DNA from: Streptomyces platensis
GTDB taxonomy: Bacteria > Actinomycetota > Actinomycetes > Streptomycetales > Streptomycetaceae
DNA: 64,000 nt
Direction: 5' to 3'
Assembly (NCBI RefSeq): GCF_008704855.1
Contig: NZ_CP023691.1
Coordinates: forward strand, 806,001 to 870,000
Part shown: piece by piece, positions 7,071 through 19,750 of the stretch
Layout: each line of letters begins with the position of its first letter
Position numbering within the stretch: position 1 is the first letter of the stretch
Program-made: the position numbers and the translations under genes
The notes under the pieces: model-generated
Databases searched by the model: none
The model's input: only the letters and a program-made list of their open reading frames with translations
What the model was told of the DNA's origin: nothing

Positions 7071-10000
7071 ATGACCACATCCATGACGGCCCGCACCCGC
7101 CGGGATCGCGGTGGGCCGGCCGACGGCGCGTACACCAGGGTTCCGCGCTGGACCCGCGTCCCGGTTCCGGGCACCGCCGAGCACCTGACGGCCCTCCCGG
7201 AGCAGCTGCAGGCCGCGCTGCGCCGGGTGGCCGACCGGCTGCGGATGCCGCTGAGTTCCGTACTGCTGGCCGCGCACGCCAAGGTGCTCGCCGTCTTGTC
7301 CGGCGACCACGAGGTCACGACCGGCTACCTCGCCGAGCGGGGCGGCACCCCGCTGCCGTGCCGGCTGACGACCGCGGCCGGCTCCTGGCGGACCCTCCTG
7401 CTGGACACCCACCGGGCCGAGGTGGAGCTGCTGCGGCGCCGGGGCTTCCCGGCCGCCGGATCCGGGCCGGAACCGGCTCCGGCCGAGGAGCCCCCGGAGA
7501 CCGTGTTCGACCTGCCCGGTGCGGACGGCGGCCCGGCCGGCGACACCGTGCTGTGGGTCGCCCTCGTACGCCACGACGGCCGGGAGGTGCTGCGACTGCG
7601 GTACCGGACCGAGGTCCTCGACGCGGACTGCGCCGCCCGGATCGGCGGCTACTACCGCACGGCGCTCACGCTGCTCGCCGCCGATCCGGACGCCGAGCAC
7701 CGGCGGCAGTCCCTGCTCTCCGCCGAGGAACTCCGGTACCAGCTCGAAGGACTGGCCGGACCGGGCAGGCCGCTGCCGGACCGCCGGTTCCACGAGCTGT
7801 TCCAGCAGCGGGTGCGGGAGCACCCGGACGCCATCGCCGCCGTACACGGGAGCCGGCGGTGGACGTACCGCGAACTCAACGTCCGCGCCAACCGGTTGGC
7901 GCACGCCCTGCTGGCCCGCGGGCTGGGCCGGGAGGACGTCGTCGCGGTGGTCACCGAACGCAACCTGGAGTGGCTGGCCGCGGTCATCGCGATCTTCAAG
8001 GCCGGCGGGGTGTACCTGCCGGTGGAGCCGCACTTTCCGCCCGGCCGGATCGCGCTGATGCTCTCGCGCGCGGGGTGCCGGCAGGTGCTGACCGAACCCG
8101 GCAGCACCGGCGGCCTCGACCGGGCCCGCACCTCGGTGCCCGGGGTCCGGACCCTCTTCATCGACGCCGTCTGCGCAGCGAGTCCCGCGGACAGCGACCC
8201 CGAGATCCGGGTAGGCCCGGACCAGTTGGCGTATATCTACTTCACCTCGGGCTCCACCGGGGAGCCCAAGGGCGCGATGTGTGAGCACCTGGGCATGCTC
8301 AACCACCTCTACGCCAAGATCGACGACCTGGGGATCGACGAGGGGCAGGTGGTCGCCCAGACCGCGCCCCAGTGCTTCGACATCTCCCTGTGGCAGCTGC
8401 TCTCGGCGCTGCTGGTCGGCGGCCGGACGCTGCTGGTCGAGCAGGCGGCCGTGCTGGACGTGGGACGTTTCCTCGACACGGTGGGCGACGGACGGGCCAC
8501 GGTGCTCCAAGTGGTCCCGTCGTACCTCGATGTCGTACTGTCCGCCCTCGCGCAGCGGCCCGGCGCGCTGCCGGATCTGCGGTGTGTGTCGGTCACCGGG
8601 GAGGCGCTGAGGAAGGAGCTGGTGCAGCGCTGGTTCGCGGCCCGGCCCGGGATCCGGCTGGTCAACGCCTACGGGCTGACCGAGACCTCGGACGACACCC
8701 ACCACGAGGTGATGGACGCGGTGCCGGACACCGAGCGGGTCCCGCTCGGACGCCCCGTCAGCAATGTGCGGGTGTACGTCGTGGACGAACACCTGGCGCC
8801 GGTGCCGCTCGGCGCCCCCGGCGAGATCGTCTTCTCCGGGGTCTGCGTGGGCCGCGGGTACATCAACGATCCCGAGCGCACCCGGCTGGCCTTCGTGCCG
8901 GATCCGCACCATCCGGGGCGGCGGCTCTTCCGGGCCGGTGACCACGGGCGCTGGCTCCCGGACGGGAAGCTGGAGTTCCTCGGCCGCCGGGACAGCCAGG
9001 TCAAGATCCGTGGCTTCCGTATCGAGATGGGTGAGATCGAGAACGCCCTGCTCCGGATCCCCGGAGTCGGTGACGGCACGGTGGTGGTCACCCAGCGGGC
9101 GGGGCACGGCAAGCGCCTGGTGGCCTTCTACTCCGGCCGGCACGCGCTGGAGGCCGATGTCCTGCGGGGCCGGCTGGGCGAGTTGCTGCCGGAGTACATG
9201 GTTCCGTCGGTCTTCCTCTGGCGGGAGAGTCTTCCACTGACCGCCAACGGCAAGATCGACAAGAAGGCGCTGGAGGCGCTCGCCGGCGGACTCGACACGG
9301 TCGAGGACGACTACCTCGCACCGCGTACGCCGACGGAACGGCGGCTGGCCGCGGCCTGGGCCGAGGTGCTCGGCATACCGCAGGACCGGATCGGCCGGCA
9401 GGACAACTTCTTCGACTGCGGCGGCACTTCGCTGTCCGCCGTGGCCCTCGCGGTCTGCCTGGGCCGTGCGGTCTCCGTCAAGGCCCTCACCCGGCATCCG
9501 GTCCTCGCCGACCTCGCCCGGCAGGTCGACGCCAGGGCCGGACGACCACAGCCCCACCCGAACGACGCCGCACAGGCCGTGCGGTGCGACACCGCACGGC
9601 CGGCTGCGTCCCGAGCCGCCACGGAGAGGAGAACCACCATGGTGTCGTCACTTTCGATCTCCCTGCCCGAACTGGAACGGGAACCCGGCACACCTCCGAT
9701 GCTGCGGGTCGGGACCACCGACAGCGCGGCGCACTGGGCGGCCGAGCGACGGGACGCCCTGCGCGCGGTCGTCGCCGAGCACGGTGCGGTGCTGATCCGG
9801 GGCCTGGGGATGCGCGATCCGGCCGGGGTCGGCGCCGTGCTCCACGGCCTGGGCGTCGCGCCGCTGACCGAGCGGGAGGCGTTCGCCCTCCGGCAGACCT
9901 ACTCCGAGGGCGTCTACTCGTCGTCGAAATGGCCGCCGAACCAGCCGATGTGCATGCACCACGAGCTGAGTTACACCCTGGAGTTCCCCGGGCTGATGCT

Positions 10001-10637
10001 GTTCGCGTGCCTGGGCGCCCCCACCACCGGCGGGTCCACCGGGGTGGCCGACTCGGCGGCCGTGCTGGACGCGCTGCCTCCGGCCCTGACCGAGCGGTTC
10101 GAGCGGGAGGGCTGGCTGCTGACCCGCAGCTACCACCCCGAGATCGGGGCCACGCTGGACCAGGCGTTCGGCACCGGGGACCGGGACGCCGTCGAGCGCT
10201 ACTGCCGCGCCCACGCCATCGACTTCGCCTGGCAGCCCGACGGCGGTCTGCGCACCACCCAGCGCCGCAGTGCGGTGCTGCACCACCCCGTCAGCGGCCG
10301 CCGCTGCTGGTTCAACCAGATCGCGTTCCTCAACGAGTGGACGATGGCGCCCGAAGTGCGGGAGTACCTGATCGACGAGTACGGCCCCGACGGGCTGCCG
10401 TTCAACACCCGCTACGGAAACGGCGACCCTCTCACCGAGGACGTCGTCCAGCAGCTCAACGAGGTCTACGACGCCCACACCACGCGCCGGCCGTGGGAGG
10501 CCGGTGACCTGCTGCTCGTCGACAACGTCCGCAGCGCGCACAGCCGGGAGCCATTCGAAGGGCCGCGGGACGTGGTGGTGGCCCTGGCCGACCCCGTACG
10601 CCTGGCCGACTGCGCGCCGACCGTTGAGGTGAACTGA
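7071..10637 (+). CDS. NRPS adenylation-carrier protein fused to a TauD/SyrP-like Fe(II)/2-oxoglutarate dioxygenase
   Basis: 1188 residues in one uninterrupted frame. Residues ~20-225 resemble the C-terminal lobe of a condensation domain but lack HHxxxDG. The A domain (~235-760) has the P-loop YFTSGSTGEPKG (~388-399), FDIS (~436) and NGKIDKK. By hand I read the specificity positions as D-I-W-Q-S-T-A-D-D-K; the acidic pair at 330/331 would suit a basic side chain such as Dap (inference). PCP serine is S787 (FFDCGGTSL). Residues 857-1188 are a TauD-family hydroxylase with ligands H963, E965 (MHHELSY) and H1157 (SAHSREPFEG), like SyrP, which hydroxylates a PCP-bound amino acid. A strong internal GGAGAGGAG before in-frame ATG 9639 could also yield the hydroxylase alone. 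Likely activates, loads and hydroxylates the monomer for the upstream protein. Confidence 0.88.
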   Translation: MTTSMTARTRRDRGGPADGAYTRVPRWTRVPVPGTAEHLTALPEQLQAALRRVADRLRMPLSSVLLAAHAKVLAVLSGDHEVTTGYLAERGGTPLPCRLTTAAGSWRTLLLDTHRAEVELLRRRGFPAAGSGPEPAPAEEPPETVFDLPGADGGPAGDTVLWVALVRHDGREVLRLRYRTEVLDADCAARIGGYYRTALTLLAADPDAEHRRQSLLSAEELRYQLEGLAGPGRPLPDRRFHELFQQRVREHPDAIAAVHGSRRWTYRELNVRANRLAHALLARGLGREDVVAVVTERNLEWLAAVIAIFKAGGVYLPVEPHFPPGRIALMLSRAGCRQVLTEPGSTGGLDRARTSVPGVRTLFIDAVCAASPADSDPEIRVGPDQLAYIYFTSGSTGEPKGAMCEHLGMLNHLYAKIDDLGIDEGQVVAQTAPQCFDISLWQLLSALLVGGRTLLVEQAAVLDVGRFLDTVGDGRATVLQVVPSYLDVVLSALAQRPGALPDLRCVSVTGEALRKELVQRWFAARPGIRLVNAYGLTETSDDTHHEVMDAVPDTERVPLGRPVSNVRVYVVDEHLAPVPLGAPGEIVFSGVCVGRGYINDPERTRLAFVPDPHHPGRRLFRAGDHGRWLPDGKLEFLGRRDSQVKIRGFRIEMGEIENALLRIPGVGDGTVVVTQRAGHGKRLVAFYSGRHALEADVLRGRLGELLPEYMVPSVFLWRESLPLTANGKIDKKALEALAGGLDTVEDDYLAPRTPTERRLAAAWAEVLGIPQDRIGRQDNFFDCGGTSLSAVALAVCLGRAVSVKALTRHPVLADLARQVDARAGRPQPHPNDAAQAVRCDTARPAASRAATERRTTMVSSLSISLPELEREPGTPPMLRVGTTDSAAHWAAERRDALRAVVAEHGAVLIRGLGMRDPAGVGAVLHGLGVAPLTEREAFALRQTYSEGVYSSSKWPPNQPMCMHHELSYTLEFPGLMLFACLGAPTTGGSTGVADSAAVLDALPPALTERFEREGWLLTRSYHPEIGATLDQAFGTGDRDAVERYCRAHAIDFAWQPDGGLRTTQRRSAVLHHPVSGRRCWFNQIAFLNEWTMAPEVREYLIDEYGPDGLPFNTRYGNGDPLTEDVVQQLNEVYDAHTTRRPWEAGDLLLVDNVRSAHSREPFEGPRDVVVALADPVRLADCAPTVEVN

Positions 10638-10640
10638 CCC

Positions 10641-11711
10641 ATGACCACCGTCCGTCCCACCCCGTCCCGGCCCACACCCCCCGGGCCGCCCCCCACACCG
10701 TCCTTCGCGGTGCTCTCCGGTGCCCAGGTCCAGCAGGCGCTGGAGGGACGCGAGAAGGAGATCGTGGACGTGGTCGAGGCCACCTACCGGCTGCACGGTG
10801 CCGGAGAGTCGGTGAACCCGCCCTCGTCCTTCCTGCACCTCCCCGACCGCCCGACGTCCCGGATCATCGCGCTGCCCGCCTCCATCGGCGGGCAGACCCG
10901 GGTGGACGGCCTGAAGTGGATCTCCAGCTTCCCGCCGAACGTGGCCGCCGGCATCCCCCGGGCATCGGCCGTACTGATCCTCAACGACCATGACACCGGC
11001 TACCCGTTCGCCTGCCTGGAGAGCTCGATCATCAGCGCGACCAGGACCGCCGCATCGGCGGCGTCGGCGGCCGACCGGCTCAGCCGCGGGCGCCCCCGCC
11101 CGACCCGGGTCGGGTTCTTCGGCGCGGGTCTGATCGCCCGCTACATCCACACGTTCCTGGAAGGCACCGGCTGGTCGTTCGACGAGATCGGCGTGCACGA
11201 CCTGTCCGCGGAGAGCGCGGCCGGCTTCCGCCTGTACCTGGAGCAGTGCCGGACCACCGGGCGGGTCACCGTGCACCACAGTGCGGAGGAGCTGATCCGC
11301 TCCAGCGATCTGCTGGTCTTCGCCACGGTCGCCCCGCAGCCCCATGTCCACGAGGTCGCGTGGTTCGGTCACCACCCGGTGGTGGTGCATGTGTCGCTGC
11401 GCGACCTCGCCCCGCAGATCCTGCTGACCTCGACCAATATCGTCGACGACATCGAGCACTGTCTGCGCGCCGGCACCTCCCCGCATCTGACCGAACAGCT
11501 CACCGGCAACCGGGAGTTCCTGCACGGCACGCTGGACGACGTGCTGGCCGGCCGGGTCGCGGTGCCCGCGGACCGGACCGCCGTCTTCTCCCCTTTCGGC
11601 CTCGGGGTGCTCGATCTCGCGGTCGGCAAGTACGTCTACGACGAGGTGGTCAGGTCCGGGGAACTGCGAGTCGTCGACGGCTTCTTCCACGAACTGCGCC
11701 GGTACGGATGA
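10641..11711 (+). CDS. sbnB: SbnB-like N-(2-amino-2-carboxyethyl)-L-glutamate dehydrogenase (Dap biosynthesis), copy 1
   Basis: 356 residues, ornithine-cyclodeaminase/mu-crystallin family. An N-terminal ~35-residue Pro/Thr-rich extension precedes the SbnB-like core (VNPPSSFLHLP, RIIALPASIGG, WISSFPPNVAAGIPRASAVLIL) and a Rossmann motif (VGFFGAGLIARYIHTFL, ~155). In staphyloferrin B biosynthesis SbnB oxidatively cleaves the SbnA product to L-2,3-diaminopropionate and 2-oxoglutarate with NAD. It starts 3 bp after the NRPS-hydroxylase and precedes the SbnA homologue, so the operon makes its own Dap. A second SbnB-like gene lies at 33291-34292. Confidence 0.88.
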   Translation: MTTVRPTPSRPTPPGPPPTPSFAVLSGAQVQQALEGREKEIVDVVEATYRLHGAGESVNPPSSFLHLPDRPTSRIIALPASIGGQTRVDGLKWISSFPPNVAAGIPRASAVLILNDHDTGYPFACLESSIISATRTAASAASAADRLSRGRPRPTRVGFFGAGLIARYIHTFLEGTGWSFDEIGVHDLSAESAAGFRLYLEQCRTTGRVTVHHSAEELIRSSDLLVFATVAPQPHVHEVAWFGHHPVVVHVSLRDLAPQILLTSTNIVDDIEHCLRAGTSPHLTEQLTGNREFLHGTLDDVLAGRVAVPADRTAVFSPFGLGVLDLAVGKYVYDEVVRSGELRVVDGFFHELRRYG

Positions 11712-11768
11712 GCGGCCACGGTCGGACGGACCGTCCAACGGTGTGCTGCCGCAGGTGAGGAGACCAAC

Positions 11769-12824
11769 GTGCCAGTCATATCAGCGCCCTACGCGTTCAA
11801 CGAGGAGGAGCTCTATGTCGACCTCCGGTCGATCTTCGGACACTCCCTCTTCCTCAAGTGCGAGGGCTTCAACTTCGCCGGCTCGATCAAGCTGAAGGCC
11901 GCGACCGAGATGGTGGAGTCCGCCGAACGGGCCGGTGACCTGCGTCCGGAGACGGTCCTGGTCGAATCCTCATCCGGCAACCTCGGCGTGGCACTCAGCA
12001 TGATCGCGGCGAGCAAGGGCTACCGCTTTCTGTGTGTGACGGACTCCCGCTGCAACTTGGCCACCCGGCTGATGATGGAGGCTCTGGGCAGCCAGGTGCA
12101 TGTGGTCGCCGACCAGGAGTCCAACGGCGGCTTCCTCGGCGCCCGGCTCGCGTACATCCGCAATCTGTGCGCCGCCGACGACCGCTGTCTGTGGCTCAGC
12201 CAGTACACCAACCCGAGCAACTGGAAGGCGCACTACCGCAGGACGGCACCGGCCATCGCCCGCGCTTTCCCGCGGCTGGACCTGCTGTTCGTCGGCGCCG
12301 GCACCACCGGCACCCTGATGGGCTGCGCCCGCTACTTCCGGGAGTGGCACCGGCCGGTGCGGATCGTCGCCGTGGACAGTGTCGGCTCGGTGACCTTCGG
12401 CGGCACTCCGGGGCACCGGATGATCCCCGGCCTGGGCATGAGCGTCCAGCCGCCGCTGCTCGACGAGTCCTACGTGGACGACGTGGTCCGGGTCGAGGAG
12501 GCGGACACCATCCGCACCTGCCACCGGCTGGCCAAACGCGGCTTCGTGTTCGGCGGCTCGACCGGCACCGTGGTCAGCGGCGCGACGGACTGGCTCACCC
12601 TGCACGACGCACAGGACCGCACGGCGGTGGCCATCGCCCCGGACCTCGGCGAGCGCTATCTGGACACCGTCTACCACGACAACTGGGTGCAGGATCTGTA
12701 CGGCGAGCACGTCCTCGACCCCGAAGCGCCCGTCAGCGCCGATGTCGCCCCGCTCGGTCCCACATCCCCGACGGGGCCACCGGAGGCACCGCCACGCCGC
12801 CGGCGGCGGCGCCACGACGCCTGA
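11769..12824 (+). CDS. sbnA: SbnA-like N-(2-amino-2-carboxyethyl)-L-glutamate synthase (Dap biosynthesis), copy 1
   Basis: 351 residues from GTG 11769, with GGTGAGGAG about 8 bp upstream. PLP fold type II, cysteine-synthase family: likely Schiff-base lysine K41 (FAGSIKLKAA), substrate loop SSSGNLGVALS, glycine loop GAGTTGTLMGC. SbnA joins O-phospho-L-serine and L-glutamate; SbnB then releases Dap. The protein has a C-terminal extra ~30 residues ending in Pro and a run of Arg (PPRRRRRRHDA) not seen in the second copy at 34309-35286. Last gene of the 4527-12824 operon; the gap to sbnB is only 57 bp. Confidence 0.88.
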   Translation: MPVISAPYAFNEEELYVDLRSIFGHSLFLKCEGFNFAGSIKLKAATEMVESAERAGDLRPETVLVESSSGNLGVALSMIAASKGYRFLCVTDSRCNLATRLMMEALGSQVHVVADQESNGGFLGARLAYIRNLCAADDRCLWLSQYTNPSNWKAHYRRTAPAIARAFPRLDLLFVGAGTTGTLMGCARYFREWHRPVRIVAVDSVGSVTFGGTPGHRMIPGLGMSVQPPLLDESYVDDVVRVEEADTIRTCHRLAKRGFVFGGSTGTVVSGATDWLTLHDAQDRTAVAIAPDLGERYLDTVYHDNWVQDLYGEHVLDPEAPVSADVAPLGPTSPTGPPEAPPRRRRRRHDA

Positions 12825-12917
12825 GGCCGGCGCCGGGCCGAGCCGCCGAGCCGGCCGCCCCGCAACCGGCGGGGCGGTCGGCCGCGTCAGGCCCTGCGCG
12901 GCGAGGTCGTCACCGGG

Positions 12918-13457
12918 TCAGTCCTCGCCGACGGCGACGACGACCACGGCATGGCCACCGCCGATGCCGACCACGGCCGCGTCGAACGTGGCCTCGGTGA
13001 CCGGCGTCCAGGAGCCCCTGCTGCCCTCCCAGTACGCGGCGTTGCCATTGGCACGCCACTGGGCGTCCGGGCCGAGCAACTCCACCAGCCCGTCGGCCAG
13101 GGCATCCGCCACCGGGCGCATCGGGCCGTCCCCGCCGCCCGGGTAGACGAGGCTGCGGATGAGCGTGGCGGCGAGCCAGGGCGACACCTCGGGTTGCGGG
13201 ATCTGCCGGCGCAGTGCGGTCGCCATCTGCTTCGGGCCCTTCGGGCCGCCATGCGGGTGTTTGCACTCCCGGCAGTGCGGCGCGAGCAAGCCGGTGGGCA
13301 TCAGCACGTCCCAGCACAGCTGCCCGTGATCCCGGCCGTCGTCCGGTCCGAGATGGACGATCCGGTCGGCATACTCGCCCCATTCGGCCAGCCACATGCC
13401 GAGGTCCGCGTCCGCCCCCAGGTCGTACGCCGGTGGTTCCTCGAACGACAGGTTCAT
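12918..13457 (-). CDS. Conserved-looking hypothetical protein, 179 residues
   Basis: Not recognised. Starts at ATG 13457 behind an AGGGGGAGG-type ribosome site. It is acidic and soluble, with no signal peptide or membrane helix. A CRECKHPHGG stretch in the middle (~residues 78-87) has paired cysteines and histidines that could bind a metal, and the C-terminus is Gly/Val-rich (GIGGGHAVVVVAVGED). It lies tail to tail with the Dap operon and 105 bp downstream of the betaine operon, so it may be the distal gene of either transcription unit or independent. Codon use is typical of the window. Confidence 0.6.
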   Translation of the reverse strand: MNLSFEEPPAYDLGADADLGMWLAEWGEYADRIVHLGPDDGRDHGQLCWDVLMPTGLLAPHCRECKHPHGGPKGPKQMATALRRQIPQPEVSPWLAATLIRSLVYPGGGDGPMRPVADALADGLVELLGPDAQWRANGNAAYWEGSRGSWTPVTEATFDAAVVGIGGGHAVVVVAVGED

Positions 13458-13562
13458 GACTCCCTCCCCCTTGTCCCGTGTCCCGCGCTGTGTGCGTGGT
13501 GGTGTTCGTGCTCGTGTGTGTGCCGAGCATCAGCGGGGACTGACGGTAACTCAGTGAGCCGG

Positions 13563-14732
13563 TCAGCCGCTCCCGCCCGCCAGGCAGTCGGTGACCCACT
13601 GGTGGAAGGCGCCGATGTGGTGCTCGCTGGGCACCAGCACTCCGCCGTCGCGGTAGGCGCGGGAGCTCATGGCCGGCTGGGTGCGCTCGCAGGCGTCGAA
13701 GTCCTGGGCGTTGACCCGGTGGAAGAGTTCGACGGACTTGGAGACATCGGCGCCGGAGCCGACGATCTCGGGCAGGTAGAGCCAGTCGCATTCGACCACG
13801 GTGCGGTCGGGGGCCATCGGGAACATCCGGTGGACGATGACATGGTCCGGGACGAGGTTGACGAAGACCTGCGGGCGGACGGTGATCGCGTAGTAGCGGC
13901 GGTCCTGGGTGTCCTCGATGCCGGGGAGCCGGCCGAAGCCGTCGGTGCCGTCCACGGTGAATCCGGTGGCCTCGTCGGCGAAGGCCGCACCGTGCCCGAC
14001 GTAGTACTGGGCGGCGAAGCCGTCGGCGAACTCCGGGAGCACCTCGGTGAGTTCGGGGTGGATGGTGGCGCAGTGGTAGCACTCCATGAAGTTCTCGATG
14101 ATGAGCTTCCAGTTGGCGCGCACGTCATAGGTGCGGCGCTCGCCGAGGGCGAGTCCTTCGGTGCGGTAGCGGTCGAGGGAGGCGGTGTCCCCCAGCCGTT
14201 CGACGGCCGCGCCGATCACGGTGTCCTCGAAGGACGGCGGCTCGTCGGCCAGGCACACCCAGGCGTAGCCGAGCCACTCACGGAGCGGCACGGTGACCAG
14301 ACCCCGTTCGGTGCGGTCGATGTCCGGCATCTTCTGCAGGTTGGGGGCGGCCACCAGGCGGCCGTCGAGGTCGTAGGTCCAGGCGTGGTAGGGGCACTGG
14401 AGGTTGCGCCGGACCTCGCCGGACTCCTCGGTGCACAGCTGCGCGCCGCGGTGCCGGCAGATGTTGAGGAAGGCGCGCAGCGCACCGGCGCGGTTGCGGG
14501 TGATCAGTACGCTCTCCCGGCCGATCCGGACGGTGCGGAAGGCGCCGGGCTTCTCCAGGTCGGCGCTGCGGACCGCGCAGAACCACAGCCGTTCGAAGAT
14601 CTTCTCCTGCTCCTGGCGGAAGATCCCGGGGTCGGTGTAGTGGTGGCCGGCGAGGGTGGCGATCAGGCTCGGGGCGGCAGCGGTCGCGGGCGTGGTGGGT
14701 GCCGGCGAGGACTCGGTGGGCGTGGTCGTCAT
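13563..14732 (-). CDS. gbcA: Rieske oxygenase, glycine betaine monooxygenase alpha-subunit type (GbcA-like)
   Basis: 389 residues from ATG 14732 (ribosome site GAGGAG; a longer start five codons upstream has no site). Rieske cluster motif C-x-H...C-x2-H (CRHRGAQLC ... CPYH) at ~90-115, and the mononuclear iron motif ECYHCATIHPEL at ~205. This is the alpha subunit of ring-hydroxylating-type oxygenases; the close relatives by length and context demethylate glycine betaine to dimethylglycine and formaldehyde. The ferredoxin and reductase it needs are supplied by 20720-22212. It is the last gene of a minus-strand operon with enzymes for the next two demethylations and for formaldehyde disposal, which is why I prefer betaine over carnitine or an aromatic substrate. 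Confidence 0.82.
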   Translation of the reverse strand: MTTTPTESSPAPTTPATAAAPSLIATLAGHHYTDPGIFRQEQEKIFERLWFCAVRSADLEKPGAFRTVRIGRESVLITRNRAGALRAFLNICRHRGAQLCTEESGEVRRNLQCPYHAWTYDLDGRLVAAPNLQKMPDIDRTERGLVTVPLREWLGYAWVCLADEPPSFEDTVIGAAVERLGDTASLDRYRTEGLALGERRTYDVRANWKLIIENFMECYHCATIHPELTEVLPEFADGFAAQYYVGHGAAFADEATGFTVDGTDGFGRLPGIEDTQDRRYYAITVRPQVFVNLVPDHVIVHRMFPMAPDRTVVECDWLYLPEIVGSGADVSKSVELFHRVNAQDFDACERTQPAMSSRAYRDGGVLVPSEHHIGAFHQWVTDCLAGGSG

Positions 14733-14743
14733 GGTGGCTCTCC

Positions 14744-15904
14744 TCAAGCAGCCGCGGCGGCGGGCCGGCGGGGGTCGAACAGCTCGATGGGGTGCGCGGT
14801 GGCACCGGTCAGCGCGAGATCGGCGACGATCTCGCCGACCACCGGTACGAACTTGAAGCCGTGACCGGAGAAGCCGCAGGCGACGGTCACCGTCTCCGGG
14901 TGCGCGGGGTGCCGGGTGATCACGAAGTGTTCGTCGGGGGTGTTGGAGTACATGCAGGTGGCGGCCTTGAGGAAGCGGCCGGGGAGGGCGGGGATGCGCG
15001 GGGCGAGCTGGTCGGCCATGGCGCGTACCTCGTGGTCGTGCACGGTGCGTTCGATGGTCTCCGGGGTGCAGACGGTGCCCTTGCGGAAGAACGCGACCTT
15101 GGCGCCGCCGTCGGGGCCGTCGATCGACGGGAAGCCGTAGATCTGCACGCCCTGCGCGTCCTCCCAGATGTAGATCGGGTGCTGGTCAGGGACGAAGGGC
15201 GCGGTGCCGCCGGCCGGGGCGAACCAGTACATGACCTGTCGCTCGATGGTGAACGGCACGCCCAGGTCGGTGAGCAGCTGGGGCGCCCAGGCCCCGGGGC
15301 AGATCACCAACTGGCTGGCGGTGTAGGTGTTTTCGGGGGTGTGGACGCGGACCCCGGCGCCGCCGGGCAGCTCCTCCCAGCGGGTGACCGGCTCCTCGAA
15401 GTGCAGCTCGGCGCCGTCCTGGCCGGCGAGCTGGACATGCGCGGCGACGGTGTACTCGGGCCGGACCAGGCCGGCCCGTTCCTCGTACAGCGCGACCTCG
15501 TCCGCGGCGGGGGTCAGGGTCGGGAAGCGGCGGCGGATCTCGCGGGGTTCGAGCATCTCGTGCGGGAGGTCCCACTGGCGGGCGGATTCCAGGCTGCCGC
15601 GGACGGTCCGGCTGTCGGGGCGGCCGAGCATCACCCCGCCGCAGAGGGTGGCGATGTCCCGGCCGCTGTCCCGCTCCAGCTTCTCGTACAGCTCGTACGA
15701 GCGCAGCAGCAGCGGCACATACGCGGGGTCCTCGAAGTAGGACTGGCGGGTGATCCGCGAACCGCCGTGGCTGGAGCCGCGGTTGTGCACCGGGCCGAAC
15801 TTCTCCAGGCCCAGGACCCGGGCGCCCCGGGCGGCGAGATGGTGGGCGGCGGCGCTGCCCATGCCGCCGAGACCGAGAACGATGACGTCGTAGGTGGGAG
15901 CCAT
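14744..15904 (-). CDS. soxA: Monomeric sarcosine oxidase / N-methyl amino acid oxidase
   Basis: 386 residues from ATG 15904, with AAGGAG upstream. N-terminal FAD-binding Rossmann motif ([17 protein letters not shown]), the [13 protein letters not shown] segment of the MSOX/MTOX family, and a late cysteine in [15 protein letters not shown] that in relatives carries covalent FAD. These enzymes oxidise sarcosine (or other N-methyl amino acids) to the free amino acid, formaldehyde and hydrogen peroxide. Here sarcosine to glycine fits as the last demethylation step. 11 bp separate it from the Rieske gene downstream. The symbol soxA is by function; N-methyltryptophan-oxidase-like substrate range cannot be excluded. 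Confidence 0.82.
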   Translation of the reverse strand: MAPTYDVIVLGLGGMGSAAAHHLAARGARVLGLEKFGPVHNRGSSHGGSRITRQSYFEDPAYVPLLLRSYELYEKLERDSGRDIATLCGGVMLGRPDSRTVRGSLESARQWDLPHEMLEPREIRRRFPTLTPAADEVALYEERAGLVRPEYTVAAHVQLAGQDGAELHFEEPVTRWEELPGGAGVRVHTPENTYTASQLVICPGAWAPQLLTDLGVPFTIERQVMYWFAPAGGTAPFVPDQHPIYIWEDAQGVQIYGFPSIDGPDGGAKVAFFRKGTVCTPETIERTVHDHEVRAMADQLAPRIPALPGRFLKAATCMYSNTPDEHFVITRHPAHPETVTVACGFSGHGFKFVPVVGEIVADLALTGATAHPIELFDPRRPAAAAA

Positions 15905-15968
15905 GCGGTTGCTCCTTCTGCGTACGGAGGGCGAGCGGATCACCGGTGACCGCGGACGGGCCCCGGGG

Positions 15969-19564
<3,596 letters not shown>

Positions 19565-19580
19565 GCCCTACCCCTCCGTG

Positions 19581-19606
19581 TTGCGCACTGCACGACTGGT
19601 TGCGCG
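19581..19606. promoter_or_regulatory. TTGCGC direct repeats, candidate IclR operator of the betaine operon
   Basis: TTGCGCA at 19581-19587 and TTGCGCG at 19600-19606, 17-42 bp upstream of the mscR start. The same heptamer forms an inverted repeat before the regulator and ferredoxin genes at 20653-20679. Confidence 0.5.
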
Positions 19607-19750
19607 ATGAGAGACATAGTGGGAACGCCGGATCGGCACCGTCAAGAGGTACGAGCCAGCTCTTGGCAACGGATTTCCCGCGCACCCGGATACGAAGGCG
19701 GGGCCGGAACATACGCCCCGGCCCCGCCGCCACCCGCACCCGTCATCGGG

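Noticed and set aside
7071..7780. Full condensation domain at the N-terminus of the NRPS
   Set aside because: No HHxxxDG motif, and only the C-terminal lobe pattern is visible; too short for a functional condensation domain.
5541..9557. A 1338-codon open frame on the minus strand, antisense to the Pls-like and NRPS genes
   Set aside because: It is rich in Gly, Arg, Asp and Gln with no domain, and opposite strong NRPS motifs. Long antisense frames are expected from the third-position GC bias of this DNA.
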